NCBI GenBank assembly: GCA_027451525.1
Contig: DAIDJF010000048.1
Span: 1 to 44,078, forward strand
DNA from: Ktedonobacterales bacterium
Lineage (GTDB): Bacteria > Chloroflexota > Ktedonobacteria > Ktedonobacterales > Ktedonobacteraceae
DNA: 44,078 bases
Direction: 5' to 3'
In this document: piece after piece, positions 26,221-34,433 of the stretch
Layout: each line of letters starts with the position of its first letter
Position numbering within the stretch: the stretch's first letter is position 1
The notes under the pieces: model-generated
Seen by the model: the letters and a program-made list of their open reading frames with translations, nothing else
What the model was told of the DNA's origin: nothing
Databases searched by the model: none
Translations under genes and position numbers: made by a program

Positions 26221-27265
26221 TCTTTTCTCCTGCTATTTTAAAGTATACCTTCAATGCGTTGCGCTCACGCATTAACATCACCCCCTCATGAAACTGCTCG
26301 AGAGGAAGACGATGACTGATCAGCTGATCCACACGCACAAGGCCCGTTGTCAGCAGATCAAGCGCGAGCCGCAAATCCTGCGGTGAGGATGAATATGTAC
26401 TGATAATACTGAGTTCCTGTTGATATACCTGCTCGATATTCACAGGAACAGTACCAGCATGAGCCGCAAAAATATTGAGCAATCCGCCCTTGCGCAAACT
26501 TGCCAATGCCTGCATAAATGGACGCGCACCCGCCGCGGTAATAATCGCCGCATCCGCACCACGCCCATCCGTTGCCGGAGCTAACATAGCACGCAAAGCA
26601 TGCTCCTCCGCTTGAGCCAGAAAAACCTCATCCGCTCCCACACGACGGGCCAGTTGTAGCCGCTCAGGGAATAGATCTACCCCATAGACATGATACGTCT
26701 GCCCCGCACGCTTGCCCAATGCTTTTACTGCTTGTACCATCAAAAGCCCGATCGAACCCAAACCGACAACAACAATGCTATCACCGTCCTGAAGGGGCAT
26801 CCGCCGTACCGCGCGTACACAACAGGCCAGCGGCTCCGTAAATGATCCTTCTTCCTCGCTCAATACATCTGGTAGTAGCAGTGTCGTCTGCTGCACATGA
26901 GCAGCGGGCACACGGATATACTCGGCAAAACCGCACGGAGCGATATTGGAAGTTTTAAACTGCACGCACATCGAGTAGTTTTGATGGCGACAATAGTGAC
27001 ACGTCCCGCACGGCACATGGTGGGCAACAACGACCCGTTGCCCAGTGCGAAATGAAGAGACGGCCGCGCCCGATGCCACAATAGTACCGGTCAATTCATG
27101 CCCCAACACTACTGGCGGAGGAACCTGCTGTACAATCTTGATGATATCCGAGCCACAGAGACCGCAACCATCTACACGTACCAATAACTCTGTCTCTGTG
27201 ATCGCAGGAATGGGATACTGCTCGACACGAATATCATCGTGCGCATGATAGATAACAGCTTTCAC
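26210..27265 (-). CDS. Zinc-dependent medium-chain alcohol dehydrogenase
   Basis: 351 aa, GTG start 4 nt behind CGGAGG. Catalytic zinc ligands are in GCGLCGSDI (Cys37) and LGHELTG, and the structural zinc loop is CGTCHYCRHQNYSMC. The NAD(P) motif is VVGLGSIGLLMVQAVKALG. It is closest in pattern to the threonine/sorbitol/L-iditol dehydrogenase group, with an unknown polyol or alcohol substrate. It overlaps lpdA by 11 bp, an odd pairing. A regulated-looking promoter lies upstream (27300-27385). Confidence 0.88.
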   Translation of the reverse strand: MKAVIYHAHDDIRVEQYPIPAITETELLVRVDGCGLCGSDIIKIVQQVPPPVVLGHELTGTIVASGAAVSSFRTGQRVVVAHHVPCGTCHYCRHQNYSMCVQFKTSNIAPCGFAEYIRVPAAHVQQTTLLLPDVLSEEEGSFTEPLACCVRAVRRMPLQDGDSIVVVGLGSIGLLMVQAVKALGKRAGQTYHVYGVDLFPERLQLARRVGADEVFLAQAEEHALRAMLAPATDGRGADAAIITAAGARPFMQALASLRKGGLLNIFAAHAGTVPVNIEQVYQQELSIISTYSSSPQDLRLALDLLTTGLVRVDQLISHRLPLEQFHEGVMLMRERNALKVYFKIAGEKNGE

Positions 27266-27299
27266 TCAGCCTCCGAAGCGTTTGAAGGATTATCTTGCT

Positions 27300-27385
27300 C
27301 TGCGCTCAGTATATCACGTTTCAGCGCAGGGCGGCTATGCGTTACGTGACTACACGCAAGCCACGTTTCATAACCGTCACGTAAC
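27300..27385 (-). promoter_or_regulatory. Promoter region of adh-lpdA with nested inverted repeats
   Basis: On the minus strand a TATACT box (27308-27313) is flanked exactly by CTGCGCT and AGCGCAG (27300-27306 and 27323-27329). Further upstream GTTACGTGAC (27341-27350) and GTCACGTAAC (27376-27385) form a perfect 10-bp inverted repeat with a 25-bp spacer. No clear -35 is present, which fits an activator-dependent promoter. Confidence 0.45.
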
Positions 27386-27577
27386 CAATTTGGCCTATTT
27401 TGACCGCTCTTGTGGATGATTGTCACGACAGAAACGTATGTATAACTAGAGCAACTTGTTACTCGTGAGTAGCCTTCTGCTCTGTTTCTAACTATTCTCT
27501 ACTTATGAAATAACTCGCAGATCACTCGGCGCAACAATACGTAACAGAGGGCGTCTAGTGTATAGGGTGGCAGAGGA

Positions 27578-27606
27578 TTGAGTCAACACAGCGTTATTGT
27601 TTAATA
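27578..27606 (+). promoter_or_regulatory. Weak promoter of the 56-aa acidic peptide
   Basis: TTGAGT, 17-nt spacer, TTAATA. The spacing is ideal but both hexamers are imperfect. The rest of 27386-27577 shows no gene. Confidence 0.4.
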
Positions 27607-27635
27607 AATACTTTATGAGCTTGGGGGTTTTTGTC

Positions 27636-27806
27636 ATGGCGACAACGGGTGAACTACGTGCAATTATTGAACAATTGCAACTGGTCGATATCGGCGATGC
27701 TGCCGATTACCTGGGGGAGGATGAATTAGTCGAGGATGAGTATTCACAACTCGCTACCAGCAGTAGCGAGGGGACAAGCGTGCAACTCTTGCCTATGAGT
27801 GCGTGA
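27636..27806 (+). CDS. Small acidic protein, 56 aa
   Basis: ATG at 27636, 8 nt behind GGGGG; earlier in-frame ATGs at 27597 and 27615 lack a site. It begins MATTGELRAIIEQLQLV, then an acidic stretch (DAADYLGEDELVEDEY), then a Ser/Thr-rich tail ending in LLPMSA. No Cys, no membrane segment. A leader-like helical, acidic N-terminus with a Ser/Thr tail can be seen in some RiPP precursors, but no modifying enzyme is nearby. A promoter and a terminator-like stem-loop flank it, which supports a real gene. Confidence 0.5.
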   Translation: MATTGELRAIIEQLQLVDIGDAADYLGEDELVEDEYSQLATSSSEGTSVQLLPMSA

Positions 27807-27842
27807 TTTCGCACAGTCCGGTATCATCAACATTTTTCTTCC

Positions 27843-27869
27843 AGGCGTGGCAAAGATTTTGCCACGCCT
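27843..27869. terminator. Perfect 12-bp stem-loop after the acidic peptide
   Basis: AGGCGTGGCAAA, GAT loop, TTTGCCACGCCT. It separates the peptide gene from the convergent phosphoesterase at 27908. Confidence 0.7.
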
Positions 27870-27907
27870 CCCATTAACTTAAAGCAGATGACTTCCACGC
27901 CGCATCG

Positions 27908-28615
27908 TTAATACTTCGCTTCCGTCAAGATCTTAATCCGTTTTTCGACATTGGGCATACCACAATTTTTCAGTTGTTTGACCACCTCTTTGACATCGTA
28001 CGCAACACGACGATGTTTGGCTTCCCAGGCATTGTCTTGCCATGTGAGAATGGCATAAGAGGCGCGAGGGTCACCATCACGAGGCAGGCCACAACTGCCC
28101 GCATCTACCAATAAGAGATGTTGCCACCGCCTTGTATAGGCAATATGGATATGACCAAAGGCTAATGCCCCTGTTGTTGTCGCTACGCCACCGAGTAAAT
28201 GTTCCAACATACTCTCCGGCGCGGTCGGGAAAATGGCCTCTTCCATATTCAGCGGGTTAGCATGTACGACAAGGAGATCACTTCCCTCGGGGTTCTTTAC
28301 CAGATGGGAAAATGGCAACGAGGCCAGATATGCGATGCCGGAACGTTTGATCTGCTCACGAGTCCAACCAATAATATTGCTCTTTCTCGCACTTTTCACG
28401 TCCTGCGTGACAATATCCAGATCAACATTTCCTTGAATAACCGGGCAACGCAAGCCTTGTATTATCTCTAACACCTGACGGGGACACGGCCCATTAAGAC
28501 ACAGGTCGCCCGCGATAACAATGTGATCGACGGCTGGCTGCCGCGCCAGATCAGCAAGCACTGCCTCCAGGGCAATTTGATTTCCATGAATATCCGAAAG
28601 GATAGCAACGCGCAT
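27908..28615 (-). CDS. Calcineurin-like metallophosphoesterase
   Basis: 235 aa from the ATG at 28615; the frame opens 7 codons earlier. The metal motifs are complete: AILSDIHGNQIALEAVL (D-x-H), IAGDLCLNGP (GD), VIQGNVD (GNxD), VVHANPLN and LAFGHIHIAYTRR (GHxH), then VDAGSCGLPRDGDPRASYA. It belongs to the family of small protein/nucleotide phosphatases around ApaH, YfcE and PrpE-like enzymes. The substrate cannot be assigned. It is divergent from a second, unrelated phosphoesterase only 83 bp away. Confidence 0.85.
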   Translation of the reverse strand: MRVAILSDIHGNQIALEAVLADLARQPAVDHIVIAGDLCLNGPCPRQVLEIIQGLRCPVIQGNVDLDIVTQDVKSARKSNIIGWTREQIKRSGIAYLASLPFSHLVKNPEGSDLLVVHANPLNMEEAIFPTAPESMLEHLLGGVATTTGALAFGHIHIAYTRRWQHLLLVDAGSCGLPRDGDPRASYAILTWQDNAWEAKHRRVAYDVKEVVKQLKNCGMPNVEKRIKILTEAKY

Positions 28616-28650
28616 GTATATGATATCCTGTAGCAAAGAAACTAAGAAAA

Positions 28651-28670
28651 AGTATGAGTTTTCTCATACT
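28651..28670. promoter_or_regulatory. Palindrome between divergent phosphoesterase genes
   Basis: AGTATGAG-TTTT-CTCATACT, a perfect 8-bp inverted repeat in the 83-bp gap. Placed between two divergent starts it could be a shared operator. Confidence 0.45.
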
Positions 28671-28698
28671 ATATCGCAAAGAGAAGGGGTGAGCCAAA

Positions 28699-29190
28699 TT
28701 GTTACACCATATTGGCGTAATTTCCGACACGCATATTCCGCATTTTAAGCAATTGCCAGAGGCCGTATGGAAACACTTTGCAGCGGTAGAATTAATCATT
28801 CACGCTGGCGATTTATCGCGGCTCTCTGTAATCAATGAACTGGAGACAATCGCTCCAGTCGTAGCCGTTCAAGGCAATGTTGAAGAAAATGAAGTCATAC
28901 GCACGTTACCCATCAAGCGAGAAGTACTCGTTGGCGGCTTGAGAATTGGGATTGTTCATATTCTAGGCGATACGCACAATCGGGTCAAGATTGCGCGGCA
29001 GGAGTTCCCAACAGCGCGCTGCGTGATCTTCGGACATAGCCATACCCCCTACAATCAAGAACACGACGGGCAACTGCTCTTTAACCCAGGGAGTGCCACC
29101 GACCGCCGCCGCCAACCAACATGCAGCCTCGGCAAACTCACGATCAATGACGAAACCCAACATATCAACGGCGCGATTATCCTCCTATAG
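28699..29190 (+). CDS. YfcE/MJ0936-type metallophosphoesterase
   Basis: 163 aa, TTG start about 10 nt behind AAGGGG. Motifs: GVISDTHIPHF, IHAGDLSRLSV, AVQGNVEENE, VHILGDTHNR, and VIFGHSHTPYNQEHDG followed by FNPGSATDRRR. These are the hallmarks of the small YfcE/MJ0936 phosphodiesterases that hydrolyse model phosphodiesters; the physiological substrate is unknown. A short hairpin (29189-29213) overlaps the stop and may end the transcript. Confidence 0.88.
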   Translation: MLHHIGVISDTHIPHFKQLPEAVWKHFAAVELIIHAGDLSRLSVINELETIAPVVAVQGNVEENEVIRTLPIKREVLVGGLRIGIVHILGDTHNRVKIARQEFPTARCVIFGHSHTPYNQEHDGQLLFNPGSATDRRRQPTCSLGKLTINDETQHINGAIILL

Positions 29191-29213
29191 AACATGGAAA
29201 TTGCGCATGTTCT
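29189..29213 (+). terminator. Short stem-loop at the phosphoesterase stop
   Basis: AGAACATG, 9-nt loop, CATGTTCT, followed by CCAATAA. Weak, no U-tract. Confidence 0.3.
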
Positions 29214-29273
29214 CCAATAAGGGAATGAGCCATACAAACCACATTTGGGCAGGGCGTGACGGTTGATGGCGCA

Positions 29274-30308
29274 CTATGGCAATTTCACCAGTGAACGGTC
29301 GATACTTGCCAGGGTGGGACGCCCAGAGAGAGCCATCGCTAGTTCTAATTCGGCACGCAAGAGACCTAAAATGTCGCGCACACCTTCACTACCATCGACT
29401 GCCAGACCCCAGAGCACAGGTCGCCCAATCAGGACTGCCCGCGCGCCGAGAGCCAGGGCCTTCAATACATCGGTTCCACGCCGGATACCGCCATCGACAT
29501 ACACCTCACAACGCCCCTCAACGGCCTCCACAACCTCCGGCAATGCCTCAATGCTTGCCAGCCCACCATCCAGTTGTCGCCCACCATGATTGGAGACAAT
29601 AATACCATCCACACCATGTTGTACCGCCAGCAGTGCATCCTCAGCGGTCAAAATACCCTTCAAGAGAATTGGCAGGGAGGTTATGTCGCGCAACCAGGAC
29701 AGCATCTCCCAGGTGAGCACAGGCCGAAATAAGGGATGGCCGTCGGCAAAGTTTGCGGCTCGATGTGGGAGCGGAGGAATAATCACGTTGTTGCGCAGAT
29801 CACGCTCGCGCCTGCCCAGACGCGGCGTGTCAACCGTCAAGACGATAGCGCGATAGCCCGCCTGCTCTGCGCGCCGCACCAGCCCCTCAGTTATCTGCAT
29901 GTCGTTGAACACGTAGAGTTGAAAAAAGAGCGGACATTGCACCGTATGCGCTTCTTCCGCGATATCCTCTAATGTACGAGTGGAAACACAGCTAGCAATC
30001 ATCAGCGAGCCTGCCATCCCAACGCCACGTGCGGTCGCGCACTCACCTTCAGGATAGGCCACGCAATGACTGGATGTGGGAGCAACCATGATTGGCATCG
30101 CAAGCGGTATTCCCAAAACGCTTGTCTGCATGGTAATTGACGAAACATCCACCAATACGCGCGGTCGCAAGCGAATGCGCTCAAAAGCACTGCGATTGGC
30201 GCGCAATGTCACTTCGTCGTCGCTCCCCCCCTGATAAAAGTCCCACGCCCCCGCTTCTATCTTCGGTTGGGCCAATGCTTCATATTCGCTCACATTGACA
30301 GGTTTCAT
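29274..30308 (-). CDS. FMN-dependent alpha-hydroxyacid oxidase/dehydrogenase
   Basis: 344 aa single-domain member of the glycolate oxidase/lactate oxidase/L-lactate dehydrogenase family. Active-site residues can be seen: Tyr25 in WDFYQGG, Tyr132 in FFQLYVF, Lys217 in LLKGI, and the signature SNHGGRQLDG with catalytic His241 and Arg244; FMN phosphate is held by VDGGIRRGTDVLKAL and IGRPVLWGL. It oxidises an L-2-hydroxyacid (glycolate, lactate or longer) to the 2-oxoacid. There is no membrane segment typical of LldD. The ribosome-binding site is AAGGAG just upstream. Confidence 0.9.
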   Translation of the reverse strand: MKPVNVSEYEALAQPKIEAGAWDFYQGGSDDEVTLRANRSAFERIRLRPRVLVDVSSITMQTSVLGIPLAMPIMVAPTSSHCVAYPEGECATARGVGMAGSLMIASCVSTRTLEDIAEEAHTVQCPLFFQLYVFNDMQITEGLVRRAEQAGYRAIVLTVDTPRLGRRERDLRNNVIIPPLPHRAANFADGHPLFRPVLTWEMLSWLRDITSLPILLKGILTAEDALLAVQHGVDGIIVSNHGGRQLDGGLASIEALPEVVEAVEGRCEVYVDGGIRRGTDVLKALALGARAVLIGRPVLWGLAVDGSEGVRDILGLLRAELELAMALSGRPTLASIDRSLVKLP

Positions 30309-30429
30309 CTTTTACTCCTTTGTCTGCTCTGTCGCTGTCATACCTGCTACTGTCTCCAATGTATCACATCAATATCGCGATGAACAACACGTGTGTAGCA
30401 AACGCAAAGACGAAACAGGCCAAATTTGC

Positions 30430-30459
30430 TTGACAAGCCTTTATGCTATACCCTACAAT
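30430..30459 (+). promoter_or_regulatory. Promoter of the kinase-WD40 gene
   Basis: TTGACA, 18-nt spacer, TACAAT; about 90 nt before the start codon. The rest of 30309-30549 shows nothing else. Confidence 0.65.
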
Positions 30460-30549
30460 CAACCTATCTTAGCCCATAGACACGCTGTCCTTGCAAAGGG
30501 TCTGACCTGTATGCCAGTAATAGCTTCGACTGAATGAAGGATATAAGAA

Positions 30550-32277
30550 ATGACGGATCACGTTGGACAACGATTTGGCAACTATCGCCTTGTTCACCTG
30601 CTCGGTGAGGGCGGCTTTGCGAGCGTCTATCTTGGTCAACATGTGCGCATTTCGACCCAGCAAGCCGCAATCAAAATTCTCCACACGCACGTCACCGGAG
30701 CAAATATTCAGCAATTTCAGCGTGAAGCGGAGACTATCGCGGCACTCGCGCATCCCAATATCGTACGCCTGCTCGACTTTGATGTCCAGAATGATACGTC
30801 TTTTCTGGCAATGGACTACGCCCCCAATGGCTCATTGCGCAACAGGCATCCACAAGGGCAACAAGTTCCACTCGCAACCATCCAAACCTACATCCGCCAA
30901 CTCGCGGACGCGCTTTCTTACGCGCATAGCCAACATGTGGTACACCGCGACATCAAACCAGAAAATATGCTTGTAGGCAAACGCGGCGAGATTTTGCTCA
31001 GCGATTTTGGGATCGCAGTCATCTCACAAACAGGCTATACAACCCTCCAAACAGGCCAAAACGTGGGCGGCACCGCCTGCTATATGGCTCCAGAGCAATT
31101 TCGCGGCATTGCGCGCAGTGCTAGCGATCAATACGCACTGGCGATTGTTGTCTACGAATGGCTCTGTGGTTATCCGCCATTCATGCAAGGCGATTTTATT
31201 CAGTTAGGCTATCAGCATTCACATGAGCAGCCCCCCTCATTGCGCGCCAGGGTACCATCAATTTCACCTGCCCTTGAACAGGTCGTGTTCAAAGCACTAG
31301 CCAAAGACCCGTTGCAGCGTTTCAGTAACGTACACGAGTTCGCACGCGCGCTGATTGAGGTGAGCAAGCCCCATGGCACACCCATAGGCACACCCGTGAT
31401 AACCTATCGAGGCCACGCCAACTGGATTCACGCGCTGGCATGGTCGCCTGATGGCACACATATCGCCTCCGCCTCGGCAGACCACACGGTTCAGATCTGG
31501 GAGGTCAATAGCGGACGCCCCAAGCTTTTCTACAATGGACATAGCGATGTTGTCTGGTGCGTGGCATGGTCGCCCGATGGCACACGACTCGCCACAGGGT
31601 CGCGTGACCATACTGTACAAGTATGGGATGCACAAACCGGCAACCGTCTGGCTACCCTCCAAGGTCATCGCGCAGACGTGCTCTCGGTTGCCTGGTCACC
31701 CGACTCCACGCGTCTGCTTTCAGCCTCATGGGACCACAAAATCTTTGTCTGGGATATCGCACAAAGTCGCCAACTGCTGACATATACAGGCCACAACGAT
31801 ATTGCCTGGTCTGTCGCGTGGTCTCCCAACGGGGCGCGTGTTGTCTCCGCTTCCGAAGACAAGAGCGCACAGGTTTGGAATGCGACAACGGGCCAACGCA
31901 TCTTTTCATACCAGGGCCATACAAATAAAGTTATTACCGTCGCGTGGTCGCCCGATGGCACACGCATTGCCTCCGGTTCCGATGATAAAACCGTTCAAGT
32001 GTGGAATGCCGCAACAGGCCAGCGCATTTTCACTTACGCTGGACACAGCGATGAGGTCTGGTGCGTAGCATGGTCGCCCGATAGCACCCTTCTTGCCTCC
32101 AGCTCACGCGATAAAACCGTACAGGTATGGGATACCCAAACCGGTCGTCAACTCTATAGTTATCGCGGCCATAACAGTGAAATCAACACCGCCGCGTGGT
32201 CGCCCGATGGCACACGCATCGCCTCCGGCGCGTTTGACAATACCGTGCAGGTCTGGCAGGGCATAGCACCAGTATAG
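30550..32277 (+). CDS. Ser/Thr protein kinase with C-terminal seven-bladed WD40 propeller
   Basis: 575 aa, soluble. Kinase domain at about 11-270: Gly-rich loop GEGGFASVYLG, catalytic Lys42 in AIKIL, HRDIKPENML with Asp134, DFG at 152-154, and APEQFRG. Residues 284-575 hold seven WD40 repeats, each starting with a GH pair and ending in VQVW/VQIW (the consensus AWSPDGTRIAS recurs in each), enough for one closed propeller. The repeats are similar at DNA level (31,402-32,262). Such fusions are typical of Ktedonobacteria and cyanobacteria; the propeller probably recruits substrates. GAAGGA precedes the ATG. No linked substrate gene is evident. Confidence 0.95.
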   Translation: MTDHVGQRFGNYRLVHLLGEGGFASVYLGQHVRISTQQAAIKILHTHVTGANIQQFQREAETIAALAHPNIVRLLDFDVQNDTSFLAMDYAPNGSLRNRHPQGQQVPLATIQTYIRQLADALSYAHSQHVVHRDIKPENMLVGKRGEILLSDFGIAVISQTGYTTLQTGQNVGGTACYMAPEQFRGIARSASDQYALAIVVYEWLCGYPPFMQGDFIQLGYQHSHEQPPSLRARVPSISPALEQVVFKALAKDPLQRFSNVHEFARALIEVSKPHGTPIGTPVITYRGHANWIHALAWSPDGTHIASASADHTVQIWEVNSGRPKLFYNGHSDVVWCVAWSPDGTRLATGSRDHTVQVWDAQTGNRLATLQGHRADVLSVAWSPDSTRLLSASWDHKIFVWDIAQSRQLLTYTGHNDIAWSVAWSPNGARVVSASEDKSAQVWNATTGQRIFSYQGHTNKVITVAWSPDGTRIASGSDDKTVQVWNAATGQRIFTYAGHSDEVWCVAWSPDSTLLASSSRDKTVQVWDTQTGRQLYSYRGHNSEINTAAWSPDGTRIASGAFDNTVQVWQGIAPV

Positions 32278-32404
32278 CTAGCACGTGACCGCTCTGGAAG
32301 GCTGCTAGTATATAAAATATATTGATAATCAAGGTGCTGACTTGCTTTTTTGCGCTATCCCTACATTTACAGCCTCAAAAATAAACAAATAATTCATGTT
32401 CAGC

Positions 32405-32434
32405 TTGACTTCTTTCGTATTTTCTCGTTACAAT
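32405..32434 (+). promoter_or_regulatory. Promoter of the CYPI-repeat peptide gene
   Basis: TTGACT, 18-nt spacer, TACAAT, about 65 nt before the start. The gap 32278-32404 shows no other element. Confidence 0.6.
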
Positions 32435-32500
32435 TTATTTTGTGAACGCGATATGAAGCGTGACACATTCTTGAATACGAAGAAAGAAAGGAGACTTTAG

Positions 32501-32716
32501 ATGAAATTACTATCTATATCTACCGAGCAGGAGAACAAGGAGGCGCAGGAACACTTCATCACCTTGACCGATGAGGAGATGGAGCAGGTGGTCGGTAATG
32601 GTGGTTGGGGCTATGGGTGCTATCCCATTATTCCATGCTATCCTATCACGCCTTGCTACCCAATTATTACGCCTTGTGTCATACCTTTTCTGCCTTGCAT
32701 AGGCTACGGCTATTAG
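32501..32716 (+). CDS. RiPP/bacteriocin-like precursor with a Cys-Tyr-Pro-Ile repeat core
   Basis: 71 aa, ATG behind AAAGGAG and a clear promoter. Residues 1-35 look like a double-glycine type leader: ITLTDEEMEQVVGNGG, close to the LTDEELEQVxGG leader consensus of class II bacteriocins and several RiPPs. The core (36-71) begins WGYGC and has Cys at 40, 46, 52, 59 and 66; repeats are CYPIIP, CYPITP, CYPIITP and CVIPFLP, closing with CIGYGY. Every Cys after the first is preceded by Pro. No protease/ABC exporter, LanM, YcaO or radical-SAM enzyme is nearby, so maturation and function are unknown. An alternative is a secreted Cys-rich structural peptide. Confidence 0.75.
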   Translation: MKLLSISTEQENKEAQEHFITLTDEEMEQVVGNGGWGYGCYPIIPCYPITPCYPIITPCVIPFLPCIGYGY

Positions 32717-32771
32717 CTTCTACAGGCATATTCGATATCTCTTTATGAGCAATATCAAATAAGCACACAAA

Positions 32772-32812
32772 AGAAAGCCGGAAGGACACGCTCGTGTTTC
32801 TTCCGGCTTTCT
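32772..32812. terminator. Bidirectional terminator between the peptide gene and serS
   Basis: AGAAAGCCGGAAG pairs with CTTCCGGCTTTCT, with an inner CAC/GTG step. It lies between convergent genes and serves both. Confidence 0.8.
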
Positions 32813-32826
32813 CTCTAGAACTGTTG

Positions 32827-34110
32827 CTAGCGGGGACGAATATACTCCTGCCCACCCATGTAGGGACGCAAAGCGGCGGGAATGCGGATGCTGCCATCGG
32901 CTTGCTGATGGGTCTCAAAGAGCGGCAGCATGATGCGCGGCGAAGCAATCGCGGTATTGTTAAGCGTATGCACGAAACGTAGCTTACCTTCCTCGTCGCG
33001 ATAGCGGATATTGACGCGGCGTGCCTGCCAGTCATGAAAGTACGAACACGAATGGGTCTCGCGGTAGCGATTCTCGCTCGGTAGCCAGCACTCGATATCC
33101 GACATCTCGACCTTGCCATCGCCCATATCACCCGTGCAAACGTTCAGCACGCGATAGGGCAGTTCAAGAGCCTGCACCAGTTCCTCCGAGTTTTGCAACA
33201 ACTGATGATACCAGCGCACCGACTCCTCGTGATCGGCGCGGCACATGACATATTGCTCAACCTTATTGAACTGGTGAATACGGAACACGCCGCGCGTATC
33301 CTTGCCATAGGTGCCGGCCTCTTTGCGGAAACAGGGGCAGAAGCCGACAAAGGTCATCGGCAGGTCTTCAGGCTTGAGAATCTCATCCTTGAACATGCCT
33401 GTAATCGGCACTTCGGCGGTTCCAACCAGAAAGGTATCCTCACCTTCCAGGCCATAGACCTGATCGCGTCCCTTTGGAAACTGTCCATTGCCAATAAAGC
33501 AGAAATCGCGTGCTGTGGCGGGCACGATCAGAGGCGTGAAGCCTTTTTGCGCAATGCGATCCATCGCGAAGTTCATCAAGGCCAATTCCAGACGCGCCGC
33601 GTCACCTTTCAAAACGTAGCTACGCGAACCCGCGACCTTAACGGCACGCTCGATATCTACCAGACCCAGCCGCTGCATCAGTTCATAGTGGTCGAGTGGC
33701 TGAAAATCAAAGGTTGGTTTCTCGCCCCAATATTTGACGGGCACGTTCTCGCTCTCGTCCTTACCAATCGGCGCGCTGGGGTCAGGAATATTCGGCACGA
33801 GCAAGAGCAGTTGATAGCGTTCCTCTTCCAACGCCTTCACCTGTGGCTCCGTCGCTTTGATCAGTTCAGCAAGTCCTTTGCCTTCGGCGATCAGGGCCAT
33901 ACGCAACTCATTGTCCTTGTTTTTCGCCGCCTCTTGCACGCGCTTCGAGAGCTGATTCTGCTGCGCGCGCGCCTCCTCGACCTGCCGTTGCAGCGTCAAG
34001 AGCTGCTGGTCGATATTCAACAGAGCATCAATATCAATGGGATTGTTCTTGACGCGCGCCGCCTCTTTGACGACATCAGGGTTAGCGCGAATAAAAGCCA
34101 GATCAAGCAT
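32827..34110 (-). CDS. serS: Seryl-tRNA synthetase
   Basis: 427 aa from the ATG at 34110, 8 nt behind AAGGAGAG; the frame opens 10 codons earlier. The N-terminal coiled-coil arm (about 30-100) is followed by class II motifs: motif 2 FRKEAGTYGKDTRGVFRIHQF and motif 3 in the region of NTAIASPRIMLPLFE. It charges tRNA-Ser and, for Sec if present, tRNA-Sec. It is preceded by a complete T-box leader and its own promoter. All three class II motifs are present. Confidence 0.97.
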   Translation of the reverse strand: MLDLAFIRANPDVVKEAARVKNNPIDIDALLNIDQQLLTLQRQVEEARAQQNQLSKRVQEAAKNKDNELRMALIAEGKGLAELIKATEPQVKALEEERYQLLLLVPNIPDPSAPIGKDESENVPVKYWGEKPTFDFQPLDHYELMQRLGLVDIERAVKVAGSRSYVLKGDAARLELALMNFAMDRIAQKGFTPLIVPATARDFCFIGNGQFPKGRDQVYGLEGEDTFLVGTAEVPITGMFKDEILKPEDLPMTFVGFCPCFRKEAGTYGKDTRGVFRIHQFNKVEQYVMCRADHEESVRWYHQLLQNSEELVQALELPYRVLNVCTGDMGDGKVEMSDIECWLPSENRYRETHSCSYFHDWQARRVNIRYRDEEGKLRFVHTLNNTAIASPRIMLPLFETHQQADGSIRIPAALRPYMGGQEYIRPR

Positions 34111-34137
34111 GGCTAGACTCTCCTTATTTTTATGCAA

Positions 34138-34427
34138 CAAAAAAACGCCGCGTCCTCTCTAAAAGGACGACGACGCTGCAATACGCTTTCGTGGTGCCAC
34201 CTTACTTCTTCCACATCTCTTTCCCCATACGTCTATATGAAAAAATTAAATGTGAAACTCGTTGTAACCCGTTAACGGAGGTGGCCCGCTGACGCTCATC
34301 GCGCAGAATCATGGGTGGATTTCATCTCTGTCCGCGTATGCGTCGCACCAACCCGCAATTCTCTGGAACGGAAACATAAGACTACTTCTCCCAATCAGCT
34401 TTTTTCTCTTTCGCTTGCCCTTTGGCT
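34138..34427 (-). promoter_or_regulatory. T-box riboswitch, Ser (UCC specifier), upstream of serS
   Basis: The conserved T-box sequence AAGGTGGCACCACG is read on the minus strand at about 34190-34203. An intrinsic terminator follows at about 34139-34177 (CGTCGTCGTCC pairing with GGACGCGGCG, then seven T). Stem I features are present upstream: AGAAGTAG, AGAGAATTGCGGGTTGGTGCGA, and TGAAATCCACCC, in which UCC (34317-34319) fits a serine specifier codon. Uncharged tRNA-Ser should stabilise the antiterminator and allow serS expression. Confidence 0.88.
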
Positions 34428-34433
34428 ACAATC

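Noticed and set aside
33193..34116. 307-codon plus-strand frame
   Set aside because: Antisense to serS; a compositional shadow.
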